A DNA stretch of 64,000 nt from Riptortus pedestris (taxonomy: Eukaryota > Arthropoda > Insecta > Hemiptera > Alydidae). The stretch is from positions 26,354,001-26,418,000 of the forward strand of contig CM032230.1 in NCBI GenBank assembly GCA_019009955.1. Direction: 5' to 3'. Positions 46,263 through 57,243 of the stretch are shown here, one piece after another. A program made the position numbers and the translations under genes. How positions within the stretch are numbered: position 1 is the stretch's first letter; every line of letters starts with the position of its first letter. The notes below the pieces were generated by a model. It ran no database searches, was not told where the DNA came from, and worked only from the letters and a program-made list of their open reading frames with translations.

Positions 46263-47693
46263 CCCTTAATTGGCCAGAAACTCAAAAAATGACTTGAAGT
46301 GAAAAAGTTTCTTAAAAACTCATTTTTTTGCGTTCCTAACAAATAGAATATATAAGGTTTTACTTAATTTTTTTAATCTGAACAAAAATATTACATGGTG
46401 TCTTTAAGTACACTTTGGCCAGTTACCCTAAAACCTTAGTGGAGTCTTTAAGTACACTCTGGCCAATCACCGTAAATGAATGGGGTGTCTATAAGTTATG
46501 TTAATAAACTGACATAGTTTCTAAAAATGTAATTAAATAATTTATTAGATAATAAAAGAAACGTGTTGTAAATAAAAAATAAGTACATTGTAAACAAAAT
46601 ATAAAACCCGTCAAAAATATCATTTAACCTTCCATTCATTCAAGAAAACAGGGCCTTTCACGGGTGTTACTAAGTCTCACATTACATTTTCGGCATAAAA
46701 CAACCCTTTGATTTTTGTGATACAGTCTACACTTTCCTTTTGTAGTGAATACTTGTCAATGCTGCATCCCAACAAGTCTTGCTGCATCGGCTATAAGAGT
46801 TGCAGCACTTCTTGGCTGCATTGGTGGTGTCTAGCCCTTTTAGCTCGCCGGTCCAGCAGAATATCCTCTGCAATGTGTATTCGAAATTGTTTTAAATTCA
46901 TTTTTTTTTTTTAGGGTGTTCCTTTTGTGCAATAGCAATAAGTTATTAACCACCAAATCCAATTATTAGCTGAAAATGTTCATGTAAGGTCAACACTTTG
47001 TTGTCATACCATTTAATCATGCTGATACACTTTTTGTTCTCAACGTATTCTTCATAACATCCTCTTCCCTGTTTCACCCTCAATATTGAAACGTTCCAAT
47101 ACTTCATTCATTTCAATTTGAAAATTTCCTTCATCCATTTTGGGGCATCCGTGTGCATTTTCTCCTTCATTGTTGCTTTCTTCTTCGTCAGAAGTAATAC
47201 TAAATTTTGGTAGCAAAGAGAAAAATCTTTTCACCTCCACTTTTATACGTATTGGTTAATTAAAAGGGTAAAAGTAAGAAATAATATAAAATCATGTCCC
47301 TAGAACAAATTTTAAATCCATTGGATTTAAAATCCATGCTAAAACTCTATTTCTCTCCAGAATGGAAAATGAAACACATAGGAACTTAAATACAATCCTT
47401 TACAACTAATTCACCCATTTTGGTTCATATTTAAATGGAATAGCGTATATTTTAATGAATTAGAAACTTCGCTGGCAACTAGTGTGAAGTAGAGTGGTAA
47501 ACAATGATTTTCTTCAGTATATTGTTAGTAATTAGTTCCAATAACAATAAATGAACTTTTGTCGCATATGCTCATGCTTGGGAGGTTACAGGGATGTGGA
47601 CTGTGGCCCAAAAGGGGTAAGAATAGAAGCAGTTGATCTCTGGGAGTGTTAAATATGAACGGTGTCTTTAAAGACGCCTTGGCAAGTTAAGGG
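46263..47693 (-). mobile_element. piggyBac-like deletion derivative with TTAG flanks
   Basis: The left end CCCTTAATTGGCCA and the inverted right end CCCTTAACTTGCCA form short imperfect inverted repeats. The flanks are TTAG on both sides (46259-46262 and 47694-47697), not the canonical TTAA. A motif close to GTCTTTAAGTACAC recurs subterminally (46403, 46444, and as GTCTTTAAAGACGCC near 47662). On the minus strand 46636-46737 encodes KCRLYHKNQRVVLCRKCN and then ERPCFLE-stop, a piggyBac C-terminal cysteine-rich domain. At 46840-46905 an upstream helix (FRIHIAEDILLDRRAKRA) precedes it. An acidic N-terminal-like stretch (SDEEESNNEGEN) lies at 47052-47240. The catalytic core is missing. Confidence 0.65.
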
Positions 47694-47899
47694 TTAGAGG
47701 TGTTCTGTCGCACCCAAATATATCTTCGTGCTTCTCAAAATGTGATTTTAGTTTTGTTCAAATATTGCCCAAAGGCACACCTTATTTATTTTATTTTTTG
47801 AGGATTATATGACTTTAAAAGTATAGCATTTTAAAGAGAGTAACTTTTAATAACCTATTGGCCTTTAACTCGTGATTTTTCTAGTGAAAAGCATAAATA

Positions 47900-48374
47900 C
47901 CGTACGTCTAGAAAGGGGTAGCATTGCGGCAAACCTCTCTGTAAAAGTGGAGATAAACTACTCACTGTGGAGAAAAAAAAATATATATTACAACGAGGTA
48001 GTAGACCAATAGAAAATCTTCGCAGAGCGAGGTTGTAATGGTGAAAATAGATGTGGGAATAAAACTAGAGTATATTGCGAAATACAGAAGAGATAAATAA
48101 AATAAGTTGGTGTTAGAATATGTAGGCAGGTAAGTTACAAGTCCCAAGGGGGAGTAAATGTGCTCTGGGAGCCTCCATTAATGTTTTACTACAGATCTAA
48201 AGTGCTCCTCTGGGCCACCTTACTTCCCGCCTCTCTCCTTATTAACCTATAATATACATTTTTTTTTGTTAATCCCGTCAGAAGGCTTTGCTCCAGACAC
48301 CTTTTGGAATCCCAATTTGTTATATGGTTCCGTTTAATTTTGTTTCAGCAGTAATGGCATTATTTCGCCTTTTC

Positions 48375-48414
<40 letters not shown>

Positions 48415-48550
48415 GGCGATTTTTAATTAAATACGACTGTGAATTAATGGTCTGCATTATTAGCGATTGATTGGTAGTTCAACAGAACTGGAAAGTGGAC
48501 AAGGGGAGATAAATGTGTCGGGGGTAAATTATTCTGATTAGAACATTCTA
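47900..48550. other. Unique GC-richer stretch, no gene recognised
   Basis: Non-repeat DNA between the second and third piggyBac-like elements, with ACTTCCCGCCTCTCTCC and ATGGTTCCGTTTAATTTTG. It is interrupted only by a poly-A run. No motif allows a function. Confidence 0.2.
48380..48411. repeat. Poly-A run
   Basis: An uninterrupted A run of about 32. No retrotransposed gene was recognised upstream, and the sequence on both sides looks like one continuous unique island. Confidence 0.85.
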
Positions 48551-48660
48551 TTTTTTTTATAAAGGATTCTGTCTATGTAATTACAACCTGAGTTCTAATA
48601 TTTATACATCATAAAATTACCAAACAGACACGTCCGAACACTTATTTTATCAGGTATGTA

Positions 48661-48815
48661 AATAATTATTATTTATTAACGTCCTTTTTGTGTTAACTAA
48701 GGCTTATTGGGACTGGTCATCTACAGATTACCACTATTTTCAAGCTAGGGTGGGACTAATTATTTTATTAAATGAGCTTTTTACTAAATCAATTCCTATT
48801 ACTCATGAGAGAATC
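48661..48815 (-). mobile_element. tRNA-derived SINE, head lost
   Basis: The inverted copy's tail is ATTATTTATTAACGTCC. The body is recognisable to a diverged box B (AACCTCGATTCTCTC). The tRNA-like head is missing or diverged just before the piggyBac-like element starting at 48843. Confidence 0.55.
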
Positions 48816-48842
48816 GAGGTTTTAACTCAATAAAGTGTTTAT

Positions 48843-49603
48843 CCCGGCAGTAGGAACGTGAAAAATCCTCACATTAGTGAGAACGTTGGGTCAAATTGAC
48901 TCGTTAGACATTAAGGGCAATTTAAAGTACACTTAATTCACATTATTTTTTTTTATTAATTAAATGCCTAATTCAATTAATATTGAAATATAAATTACAT
49001 ATTAAACATGAATATTATTTTGCTTTAATGTTCAAAAACTCGAAGAAATTAATAGATATAATATACAAAATGAAAAAAATCTGCTCAGTACAGTATTTAC
49101 AATATATGTCGACATGATTTGGACAAATGTAGTCAAAGCATTTCTTACCAAAATGCTTTTACTTATTGTCCTTACAGTGAATGCAGCGCCCTCTTTTTTT
49201 CGAGGTCCGGTCTGCCACTTTTTCGAGGCTCGTACTTGACCAACGTTTATGCTAGTAGTCGTGTAATTCAATAGAAGGATCGCCAACTTCATCATCACTT
49301 GATAAACAATCATTTTCTTCTAAAATCGCGTGTATTAAGTCAATATCTTTCGGTTCGTCAGCATAATACATTTAGATGTGATAGCCATGTTTAAAAAATG
49401 TCACGTTAGTAGGAACGTTTGGTCAGAAAGAAAATAACACACCACATTCCTGTAATAATAAAACAACTAAATATTGCCAGTTGACCAGCAGTACTTAGTT
49501 TGAAGGTAGACCGGTGGACAAGTTCAGAACTAAAAGAATATAATTTGTAGAGCGCTCCAAAAATGTTGCTGAGTCAGATTGACCCATCGTCCCCACCCCC
49601 GGG
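48843..49603 (-). mobile_element. piggyBac-like deletion derivative with TTAT flanks
   Basis: The ends CCCGGCAGTAGGAACG and, inverted, CCCGGGGGTGGGGACG match at 12 of 16 positions, followed by a shared subterminal GGGTCAANNTGACTC. Flanks are TTAT on both sides (48839-48842 and 49604-49607). On the minus strand an acidic N-terminal ORF of 39 codons (49252-49371, beginning MYYADEPKDIDLIHAILEE) lies directly before the cysteine-rich C-terminus (about 49090-49230: KKRGRCIHCKDNK, stop, KHFGKKCFDYICPNH, then CKYC). The whole catalytic middle is deleted, leaving the two transposase ends almost joined. Confidence 0.7.
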
Positions 49604-49624
49604 TTATTGAGATAACAATTGATT

Positions 49625-49716
49625 GCTGGTATGAGTAGGAGTGGGGGTTTACAGAAAAAAATATTTCCAAAATCTTGTCATGAGTTGATTTCACTCTAGA
49701 GAAATCTTCTAAAATT
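49625..49716 (+). mobile_element. HLE repeat, internally deleted fragment
   Basis: GGTATGAGTAGGAGTGGGGG, then directly AAAATCTTGTCATGAGTTGA and CTAGAGAAATCTTCTAAAA. Only the left interior and the right end remain. Confidence 0.5.
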
Positions 49717-49829
49717 GGTTTAGGCAATGTCGAAATCGACAATTCCGTTGAAACCTGAAAACCGAATATTTTCATGTTTACTATACTTTACTTCGAACGA
49801 GGGAGTACAAATTTAATTTTAATTATAAA

Positions 49830-50212
49830 AAAGTCCGTCACGCAGGGGCTGCGTAAACTAAGCAGATTTTCCACGTGTAGTTTTACAATAGAGACATTTC
49901 ACGAGAGTCGAGCAGTTAAGGAAACGGACGAACTTGCTTTTGGCGGGAAAGTCACCCGTCCGTTAGCCGCCCAGATATAATTAAAATGCAAATAATTCGG
50001 TTAATATTCAAGATAGAGAAAAAATGTGTATAACAATATTTATAGTAAATTTAATTTGCAATAAGATTGATTATGTATAAGTTTTCGGTCCGACTTATAG
50101 TAACGGAGATATTTCAGCCGTTAACGAACTTGATCTTTCTTTTTACATAAAACGACTAAATATCGATTTTGGTAACGATCAAACAAAAATTGCGACCGCT
50201 AGAGTGGTAACA

Positions 50213-50282
<70 letters not shown>

Positions 50283-50408
50283 GTTTTGAACGGACCTCAT
50301 TTTCGTCATCTACTAGGTAGGATCGATGGACATTGGAAGAAAAATGTCGAAAATTCCGTCATGAGTACAACCTCAATAGCTGATTTCCCCTAAGGGAAAT
50401 CTGCTAAA
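49830..50408 (+). mobile_element. HLE repeat, full-length
   Basis: AAGTCCGTCACGCAGGGGCT to CCCTAAGGGAAATCTGCTAA, with (TA)n at 50216-50281. The C-rich tract is deleted in this copy. Confidence 0.85.
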
Positions 50409-50419
50409 ATTACAGGATA

Positions 50420-50845
50420 ATAAAAACGAAATCCTGTATATATTATTGTTGTCGCTACCGGATTTATTATAGGTTTAATTTATTGATAACTATCTTTAGA
50501 TCTGTATTACGGCTTACTGCTAGTTCCTCACCTATCTCTTGATAGTAGCCAATTGAGTCACAGAAACCGAATTCAATGAATAATTATAGCTGGAATAATA
50601 ATAATTATAGCTCCAGGACTCCAAATAGGCTTGATCACTCCGGGAATTTAGTCCATACTCCCATCGGGGAAGGCCTATAATGAGTGAAGCATAAGTTGTT
50701 ATATAAATTCAAAGTGTAAGCAATATTGTTTATTAGTGTATTTGTATTTTGAACCTTATAATCTGGTATGTATTCATTTTGTAAACTATTATTTTCACTT
50801 TACTCTTTATAATAAAAGCTAAATTCATTCATTCATTCACTTGCT
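50420..50845 (+). mobile_element. Possible LINE 3' end with (ATTC)n tail
   Basis: This is unique-looking sequence with a GC-richer block (CTCCGGGAATTTAGTCCATA, CATCGGGGAAGGCCTATAAT), followed by AT-rich DNA, an AATAAAA signal and a tail of ATTC repeats (50828-50841). The tail resembles 3' ends of CR1/L2-type LINEs. No protein motif was found, so this is weak. Confidence 0.3.
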
Positions 50846-50847
50846 CC

Positions 50848-51375
50848 AGTAAACCCCCTTTCCTACTAATGCCATACTAACAATAAGCTATTTTATCATG
50901 AACCACTTCTTTGGAAGTTTTTGTACCAAGTTTTGTACTCAAGTCCTTTTTTTATGCCACATACATGTCAATTCGTTGTGTGACGTTATGAATTATAATA
51001 TTACATTCTTGTCTCGAAATATTTAATTGATCTGTAACATAAAGATGAAATTTGTTAACTGATATTATACCAGGAAAACGGTGGTTTAGAGTGGATGGGG
51101 GCAGTTCTAAAATTAAACTTCGTTATTATGAGTCGGATCGTAAAATATTTTAGAACCAATCATGTAAAAACTATTGACGGTCTATACTTTTTGTTCAACG
51201 CTTTGTTTTATAGCTCAGATATTAATACGGCTTATTCGTACTCTCTTGCTTTCAGTATTCATTAAAACCCTTTTTCTACTCATGGGTTTTTTTTTTTTTT
51301 TAATTGAAATAAAGATTATGCAGTGCGATGCGACCGCTTTTGTGTCATACCAGCAAATCTGCTTAATCGTGTGAC
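50848..51375 (-). mobile_element. HLE repeat, rearranged left-half pieces
   Basis: 50850-51000 carries CCAGTAAACCCCCTTTCCTA. 51060-51280 carries TTATTATGAGTCGGATCG and TTTCAGTATTCATTAAAACC. 51352-51375 carries CAAATCTGCTTAATCGTGTG. The order is compatible with two overlapping inverted fragments. Confidence 0.45.
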
Positions 51376-51489
51376 GGTTGTTTTTGTATTGTCAAAATGA
51401 GTCCTCAATCCTATTTTCGTTGAAATGAAAGGAGGAAAACCAATGATATCACTTTCACTTACTTATTTCTCTCTACATTTTCTTTTCTT

Positions 51490-51775
51490 TTTTTTAATGG
51501 CTCCTAGCGCTTGGTGCGCTAATGCCACTTTTGGTCATTAAGGAAGGGTTGGTCATGTCTATTTATATATTTATTTAATTTTGCTCTTCCTCCATTCGTC
51601 GACGAACTTTTTAAATGCTTGGAAGTTATCTTCGGTTCTGACCAGTTCTTACTGTTCTGGGGTATAGCTGCAAACTGCTCTCATTAGGTTTAGTCTATGG
51701 TTGTAGAGCGTGCATTCTTTTAGTACGTGCAGTGATGTTTCGTTATTCACACTGCAATCACATCTTCCGAACTAG
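51490..51775 (-). mobile_element. LINE 3'-end fragment (Jockey-like zinc tail)
   Basis: The minus-strand frame from 51770 reads RCDCSVNNETSLHVLKECTL, then YNHRLNLMRAV, a stop, and AFKKFVDEWRK. CxC-x5-ET-x2-HVL-x2-C-x2-Y is the C-terminal zinc motif of Jockey-type ORF2. A short 3' UTR with GCGCACCAAGCGC and an A-rich tail (51487-51495 on the minus strand) completes the 3' end. It is 5' truncated where HLE sequence begins at 51776. Confidence 0.6.
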
Positions 51776-52203
51776 CTTTTGGCGGAAATTTATGAATAGA
51801 ACCGATATCAGCTGATCTCATCTCGTCCCTTATCCGCACAAACGCAAATATCTCGGTTAATATTCAATATAGAGCATAAATGTACGTAACAATATTTGTA
51901 GTAAATTTAATTTGCAATAAGATTGGTTCTATACAAATTTTCGATCTGACGTATAGTAACGGAGATATTTCGAATTTTCGAATGTACCCCCTCTAAACCC
52001 CACATTCCACTTCTTCGGTTTGAGCCATTAAAGAACTCGATCTTTCTTTTTACATAAAACGATTAAATACCGTTTTGGTAACTATTAAAAAAAATTGCGA
52101 CCGCTAGTGTTAACGGAAGACAGACATTTGAAGAAATTTTTCAAAAATCGCGTCATGAGTACGACTTCAATAGCTGATTTCTCTGAAGGGTAATCTGCTA
52201 AAA
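51776..52203 (+). mobile_element. HLE repeat lacking its left end and (TA)n
   Basis: It starts at CGAACTAGCTTTTGGCGG next to the LINE fragment and runs to AGCTGATTTCTCTGAAGGGT then AATCTGCTAAAA. The region from GACCGCTAG to GACATTTGAAG is shortened and has lost the microsatellite. Confidence 0.7.
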
Positions 52204-52209
52204 GATTAT

Positions 52210-52840
52210 CCCAAGGAGGTCAAATCTAGCCTCATTTACCTTCAATTAATCTTTCACTCATTAACAATGTAATTTCCTATAAAAATAATTTATGACTGTT
52301 CAATAGACAGTTGGCACTCCAAGGAATCTCTCAAAACGCTGGAACATTGTGAGCACTTCATATTTATAGTATGGAGAAAGAGTGTTAATAAAAATTGTCC
52401 CATTGGTATGTCGGAGGTAAAAGCTGTAAGGCATATGTATACGGAATTACTGCCGTAGCTCAGAAAACTGCTCGAGAGGAACCTAGGCCGAAACGTGATC
52501 AAAATACAAGCCGATATACACCTCAAAGTGTCCCCCCTTACTACTCTCAAGGAAAAACCTTTTATACTCCATCTTTTCCTATCGATAGGCCTCCATATTT
52601 CCTCAATATTTATTCCAGCAACGACTACGATTAGAAACATTTGATAATGGACTGTAACTGTTGGAACTTATTTAAATAAGACACTTAATTCTTTTGGTTT
52701 GGGAATACGTAGGAGATCAAAAACAGTTGTCTCTTTCTATAAGGGGTAATTTTGTTGTAAAACGTTTGTGAAAATTGATACTTACTTTAATGACAATTGA
52801 TAATTATAATTATTTGCAATTACGCTTGCACCACAAATGC
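52210..52840. other. Unique stretch with overlapping short ORFs, unidentified
   Basis: A 116-codon minus-strand ORF (52290-52640) and a 79-codon plus-strand ORF (52395-52634) overlap. Neither has a recognised motif. The composition is slightly higher in GC than the flanks. I do not call either a gene. Confidence 0.2.
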
Positions 52841-53262
52841 AAAAGTCCGTCACGCAGGGGCTGCGTAAACTAAGCAGATTTCCCACGTGAAGTTTTACAA
52901 TAGAGAGATCTGCATACTGGTAACACAATACCACCCTGATTAAATACAAACGGTAATGAGAAATCTTTCAGTTAATTAAAATAAATTCTCAACTGAAACG
53001 GCTTCTGAATTGTAAGAATAATTTATATTTTAATAACTCAAATTTTAGTAGTCCAAGAACTAAAGAAGGGGGGGGGGCGGATGAACAGAACGTATTTGCA
53101 TAAATCTCACAAAGTAACGAAGGTTAGGTAAGGTTAGAAACGACAGGTAAGGTTAGAAGAAGCTTCCACCTGAGCCGAGTAGTGACGGAAATGGCCGACC
53201 TAATCCAAACTATACCCGACCACAGACTTAATAAAAATGCTAATATCTCGGTTAATATTTAA

Positions 53263-54393
53263 CCCTTCACTGGCAAGGTATATGATAATTACATTGCAGG
53301 CAAGGTGGGTCATGGGTGACCGGATCATATTTATAGCAGTATTCTTTCATATTACATATCCTAGGAGGTACTTAAAAATAAAATTAAATAAAGGAAAACA
53401 CAGTTTATAAAGTTTATTGTACTTAACGATATACACGAGTCTATAAAAATTCAACATGTGAAGGATAAATGAGTTCATTTTTATTAATGTAAGGAAAAAG
53501 GATCATCCATTACAGCAAAATAAGTCGTCCATGGTGAGGTTGTGTAATGTGCCTCCTCTCAAGAGCAAGCCAAGTAATGCTGTTGTTTCTAATGTATTGG
53601 TTTCTCCAATGTACCACTGTTTGGAGGCAAATGTTTTGGCCCTGGTTGCGATTTCCTCATTAGTGAAAGTAGTAATTTCCTCTATCATTTCATGTGAAAA
53701 TAATAAGAAAAGACATTCCTACTCTCCGCGGGTAGTTCCAGCACTATTCTTGGTCATTGGGAATTTCAACACATTTCGAGAGGGTGTTCTCGAAAAGGGA
53801 TACCGTAAAGGTTTGTCTATCCATATTGTTTCCTATGAAGAAATTTCACTCATTATGAGTAACTTGGAACATTTCCTCATCAAAATCATCCTCAGGAAGT
53901 GGATGAAACTCATCATTGACGCAGTCATCATTTACCAACTCTGGATTTTCATCTTCACTGGCTGAATCCTGGAAATCATCATCAGGTTCTTCTGCTCGTT
54001 GTCGCTCAAGCTCTTGTAGAATTTCCTCAGCAGTCCTAAATAAAACATTTTCAGATGCCATTCTGTTACAGAAACTTTTCAGTTGTGTTGAACAGTTGAG
54101 CAGTCAGTTCAATAAATTTAAAAAACCATAAATTTACAGAAAAAAATTGATTAATATAAGTGCATGAAAAGCAAGGCGGGTCATATGTGACCCAGGATCG
54201 AGGTTTCTAGAGTACAGGAAGAAACAGGCTTAATATTATAGTCAAGACCACTCAGCTTCCCTCCTAGATGTCAGGAGCAATACTCAGAAGGAGGGTTTTT
54301 TGCAAACCCCCACTCCTCCTTCCCCTATTTCCCCCCTTAAAACATTTTAAACACCCTCTGGGTCACCGGCGACCCAGCCTTGCCTGTTAAGGG
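53263..54393 (-). mobile_element. piggyBac-like deletion derivative (TTAA target)
   Basis: The left end CCCTTCACTGGCAAGG and the inverted right end CCCTTAACAGGCAAGG are flanked by TTAA (53259-53262 and 54394-54397). Both ends hold a subterminal GGGTCA...TGACC palindrome. The minus strand carries the N-terminal third of a piggyBac transposase: MASENVLFRTAEEILQELER and a long acidic stretch at 53846-54061. Then, after a frame change, comes LRYPFSRTPSRNVLKFP, with an in-frame TAG, and finally 53503-53688 with IEEITTFTNEEIATR and TALLGLLLRGGTLHNLTMDD, the start of the DDE_Tnp_1_7 domain. Catalytic Asp regions and the cysteine-rich C-terminus are absent. It interrupts an HLE copy exactly between its GGTTAATATT and GATAGAGAATAAATG segments. 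Confidence 0.8.
53503..54061 (-). pseudogene. piggyBac transposase N-terminal fragment
   Basis: This is the degraded coding remnant inside the 53263-54393 element. The 71-codon leading ORF (53846-54061) is rich in Asp and Glu, as usual before the piggyBac catalytic domain. The second ORF (53503-53688, 61 codons) includes ALLGLLLRGGTLHNLTMDDLF, recognisable as the first helix-rich block of the DDE domain. At least one frameshift and one TAG separate them, so no functional transposase is possible from this copy. Confidence 0.65.
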
Positions 54394-54948
54394 TTAAGAT
54401 AGAGAATAAATGTATATAACAATATTTATAGTAAATTTAATTTTCAATAAGATTGGTTCTATACGATTTTTCCTCGTATTTTTGGTAGAAGTAGTCCGAT
54501 AGTTCTACTGTAGTATGATTAAGTGTAATAAAACTGTATTGAGTGTCAATAAAGGGCAATATGATTGATTGACAGGAATGATTGGAGAATTAATGGAATA
54601 ATTGGGAGACAGATTGAGCAATGTTCTGATATCCATTTGGACTTAGAATGAGGTGTAACAGGGCTCTGTGACTGCAGACGAAACATGAAATTGTATAAAT
54701 TACAACAAACATAATGTGCATTCCGCCTTTCTATCCTACCGCTTGCGTACTTCTCTACCAAAACCCAGTAAAACCGATGGGAATATTTATGACAGGCGGT
54801 AGAAGACATGGAATATCGAGTCTGGAGAAGCCACGGTTCCTGTATCCTCTTCCAGATAGATGTATATTTTATTTTTGCCCATATATTTGACGGCGGAGCT
54901 AGAATACGGTTACTTCAATATTATTTGACATGATATGATGGAGAGAGT

Positions 54949-55573
<625 letters not shown>

Positions 55574-56279
55574 TATTTAAGCGTGGAGAGATAGTAGTAG
55601 CCCCAGGTGAGGGCACAGATGGTCGAGGGCCAATATACAGTCCCATAAACTACAACAATATTTACTGGCGTTGCCTGGGGTACAGTCCCTGACAGAAGCC
55701 CCCACCCCCCTACCTCTGCCATCTCATGTCTCATTTGCCTCTCCTCTTCTATCCCAGCCTCGTGAATCATGTAGCAAGACGATTTAAGAGCATGCCCCTA
55801 AACAACGACGTCTGTTCCCCAACATTTCAACGTTGTATCTCTTGATTCTTAGCCAAAGGGATGGATGTTATCAGTTTGTTTTCGGCAATTCGCTTTCTTT
55901 ATTATTTTTGTGGAAAGCGACCTATTATCCGGCTACTTTTGGCAGTGTAAGATCTTCACCGCTGTCTTATATTCCATGCTTCTAATGGGTCTTCTTATTT
56001 GATGTAATGGTAGGTTCCGCCAGTATATATAATATAGTTGTCATACCGTCAGTCGGTAGTGCCATTACTGACCGGGAAAACCATTAATAGCGCTGACTCC
56101 GAAAGTGGACTTTATATAAAATTAAAAACCATAGCCGAGGACAAGGACTTTTGATTGATACTTATTAATTGGTTCCTCTACCATCCAGCATATTCCAGAG
56201 AATTTATAAAATATATCTGAATATAACATATTAATTTTTATAGCTAGTGCCGTAATTTATAATGTGCAGGATAATTTTT

Positions 56280-56968
56280 GGTACCTACTTGTATATTATA
56301 CCCACCACATTTTAGTTCCAATAGTTCCACGGTAGAGTGCGCTACTGAAGTGCGACGCTAGCTCTCCCAGGCTAATGAGGTTATCTTTTGTTATAGTTAC
56401 ATTTGCTGTTTACTGTTTTTTATTCGTTTAAAAATGCTTCTTTGGGATTTGCCAACGAGTGAAGAACACGCAGTTGAATATTTACAGGAGAGGAATATTT
56501 TGGCTATCAGAAGAAAGTGTTGTAAATCACATTGTATGAAACTTTATAGTGGAAAAACTATTTTCTGGAAGTGTAATGTAAGCAAGTGTGGTGAGCAAGT
56601 CGGCGTTCGGATTGGCACTTGGTTCGAAGGAAGCAAAATTCCATTTTGTAATGCATTGAAGTTCATTTACTGCTGGTGCCAAGAATTAACATCTATCGAT
56701 GTTTGCAAAAAAACAACTAAAAATGTCAATGGAGACACATTTCAGTGCATTTTAAATTCTATATCCACATATTTTCCGCCGAAATGTGAATAAAATGTTT
56801 TATTTTTAAAAATTGTGTTTTCTTTTATTTAGCATTATAATTCCTTAGAAGGTTATAAGGTAAGTATAACCTCCTTTGCGGGCGAGGAATCGTACTACTT
56901 AAAACAGTAGCGCACTCTACCGTCGAACTATTGGAACTAGAATGTGGTGGGTATAATACACAAGTACC
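56280..56968 (+). mobile_element. Merlin-like DNA transposon, internally deleted
   Basis: The 689-bp element has terminal inverted repeats of about 65 bp: left arm 56280-56346, right arm 56905-56968. The arms share TTATACCCACCACATT and GTAGAGTGCGCTACT with a few mismatches, and both ends begin GGTAC. It is flanked by a perfect 8-bp duplication TAATTTTT (56272-56279 and 56969-56976). Long inverted repeats with 8-9 bp duplications are typical of the Merlin superfamily, and the internal zinc-ribbon ORF agrees. The catalytic part of the transposase is absent, so it would be non-autonomous. Confidence 0.75.
56434..56793 (+). CDS. Merlin/ISXO2-like zinc-ribbon protein, N-terminal transposase domain only
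   Basis: This is an intact 119-codon ORF inside the inverted-repeat element 56280-56968. The product starts MLLWDLPTSEEHAVEYLQ. It carries paired cysteines CCKSHC (about residues 29-34) and CNVSKC (about 47-52) in a zinc-ribbon arrangement. The segment VGVRIGTWFEGSKIPFCNAL and an aromatic-rich helix (FIYCWCQELTS) then match the N-terminal part of Merlin and bacterial ISXO2/IS1016 transposases as I know them. The DDE catalytic domain is missing: the frame stops after FPPKCE. The stop TAA overlaps an AATAAA polyadenylation signal (gaaTAAAatg), so a short transcript could end there. The absence of internal stops over 360 bp contrasts with every other transposon remnant here, so it is either young or kept. 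A role as a DNA-binding regulator of its family is conceivable but is inference. Confidence 0.6.
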   Translation: MLLWDLPTSEEHAVEYLQERNILAIRRKCCKSHCMKLYSGKTIFWKCNVSKCGEQVGVRIGTWFEGSKIPFCNALKFIYCWCQELTSIDVCKKTTKNVNGDTFQCILNSISTYFPPKCE

Positions 56969-56984
56969 TAATTTTTATCTTTGG

Positions 56985-57243
56985 ACGAATGTCAACAGAA
57001 CGTATTTGCATATATCTCATAAAGTCCAATGAAAACAATATTTCGAATTTAACCTTATACTGAACTGGTTGAAATGAGATAACTGCTTATTATTAATATG
57101 ACATGAGTAGGAGTGGGAGTTTACTGAAAGCTGAAAACTATCAAATTCAAATATCTCGGATAATATTCATGAAGAAATTTTTCGAAAATCGCGTCATGAG
57201 TACGACCTAAAAAGCAGTGTTCCCTTATTGGAAATCTGCTAAT
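56985..57243 (+). mobile_element. HLE repeat, left interior joined to its right end
   Basis: GTATTTGCATATATCTCATA and TGAGTAGGAGTGGGAGTTTA, then directly GAAGAAATTTTTCGAAAATC and TTGGAAATCTGCTAAT. The middle is deleted. Confidence 0.6.

Larger units (their letters stand above)
52843..54480 (+). mobile_element. HLE repeat, long subfamily, interrupted by a piggyBac-like element
   Basis: AAGTCCGTCACGCAGGGGCT at the left. The long left half contains GGGGGGGGGGCGGATGAACA and AGGTTAGGTAAGGTTAGAAA. The copy is split at 53262/54394 by the TTAA element, resumes GATAGAGAATAAATGTATAT and breaks off near 54475 before its (TA)n. Confidence 0.8.

Noticed and set aside
52290..52640. A 116-codon ORF as a gene
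   Set aside because: It overlaps an antisense ORF of similar length, and no motif, splice pair or codon signal distinguishes the two.
56850..56880. An 11-nt microexon-like acceptor-donor pair (CCTTAG...GTAAGT)
   Set aside because: It lies inside the Merlin-like element, does not continue the phase-1 frame pattern and has a poor polypyrimidine tract.
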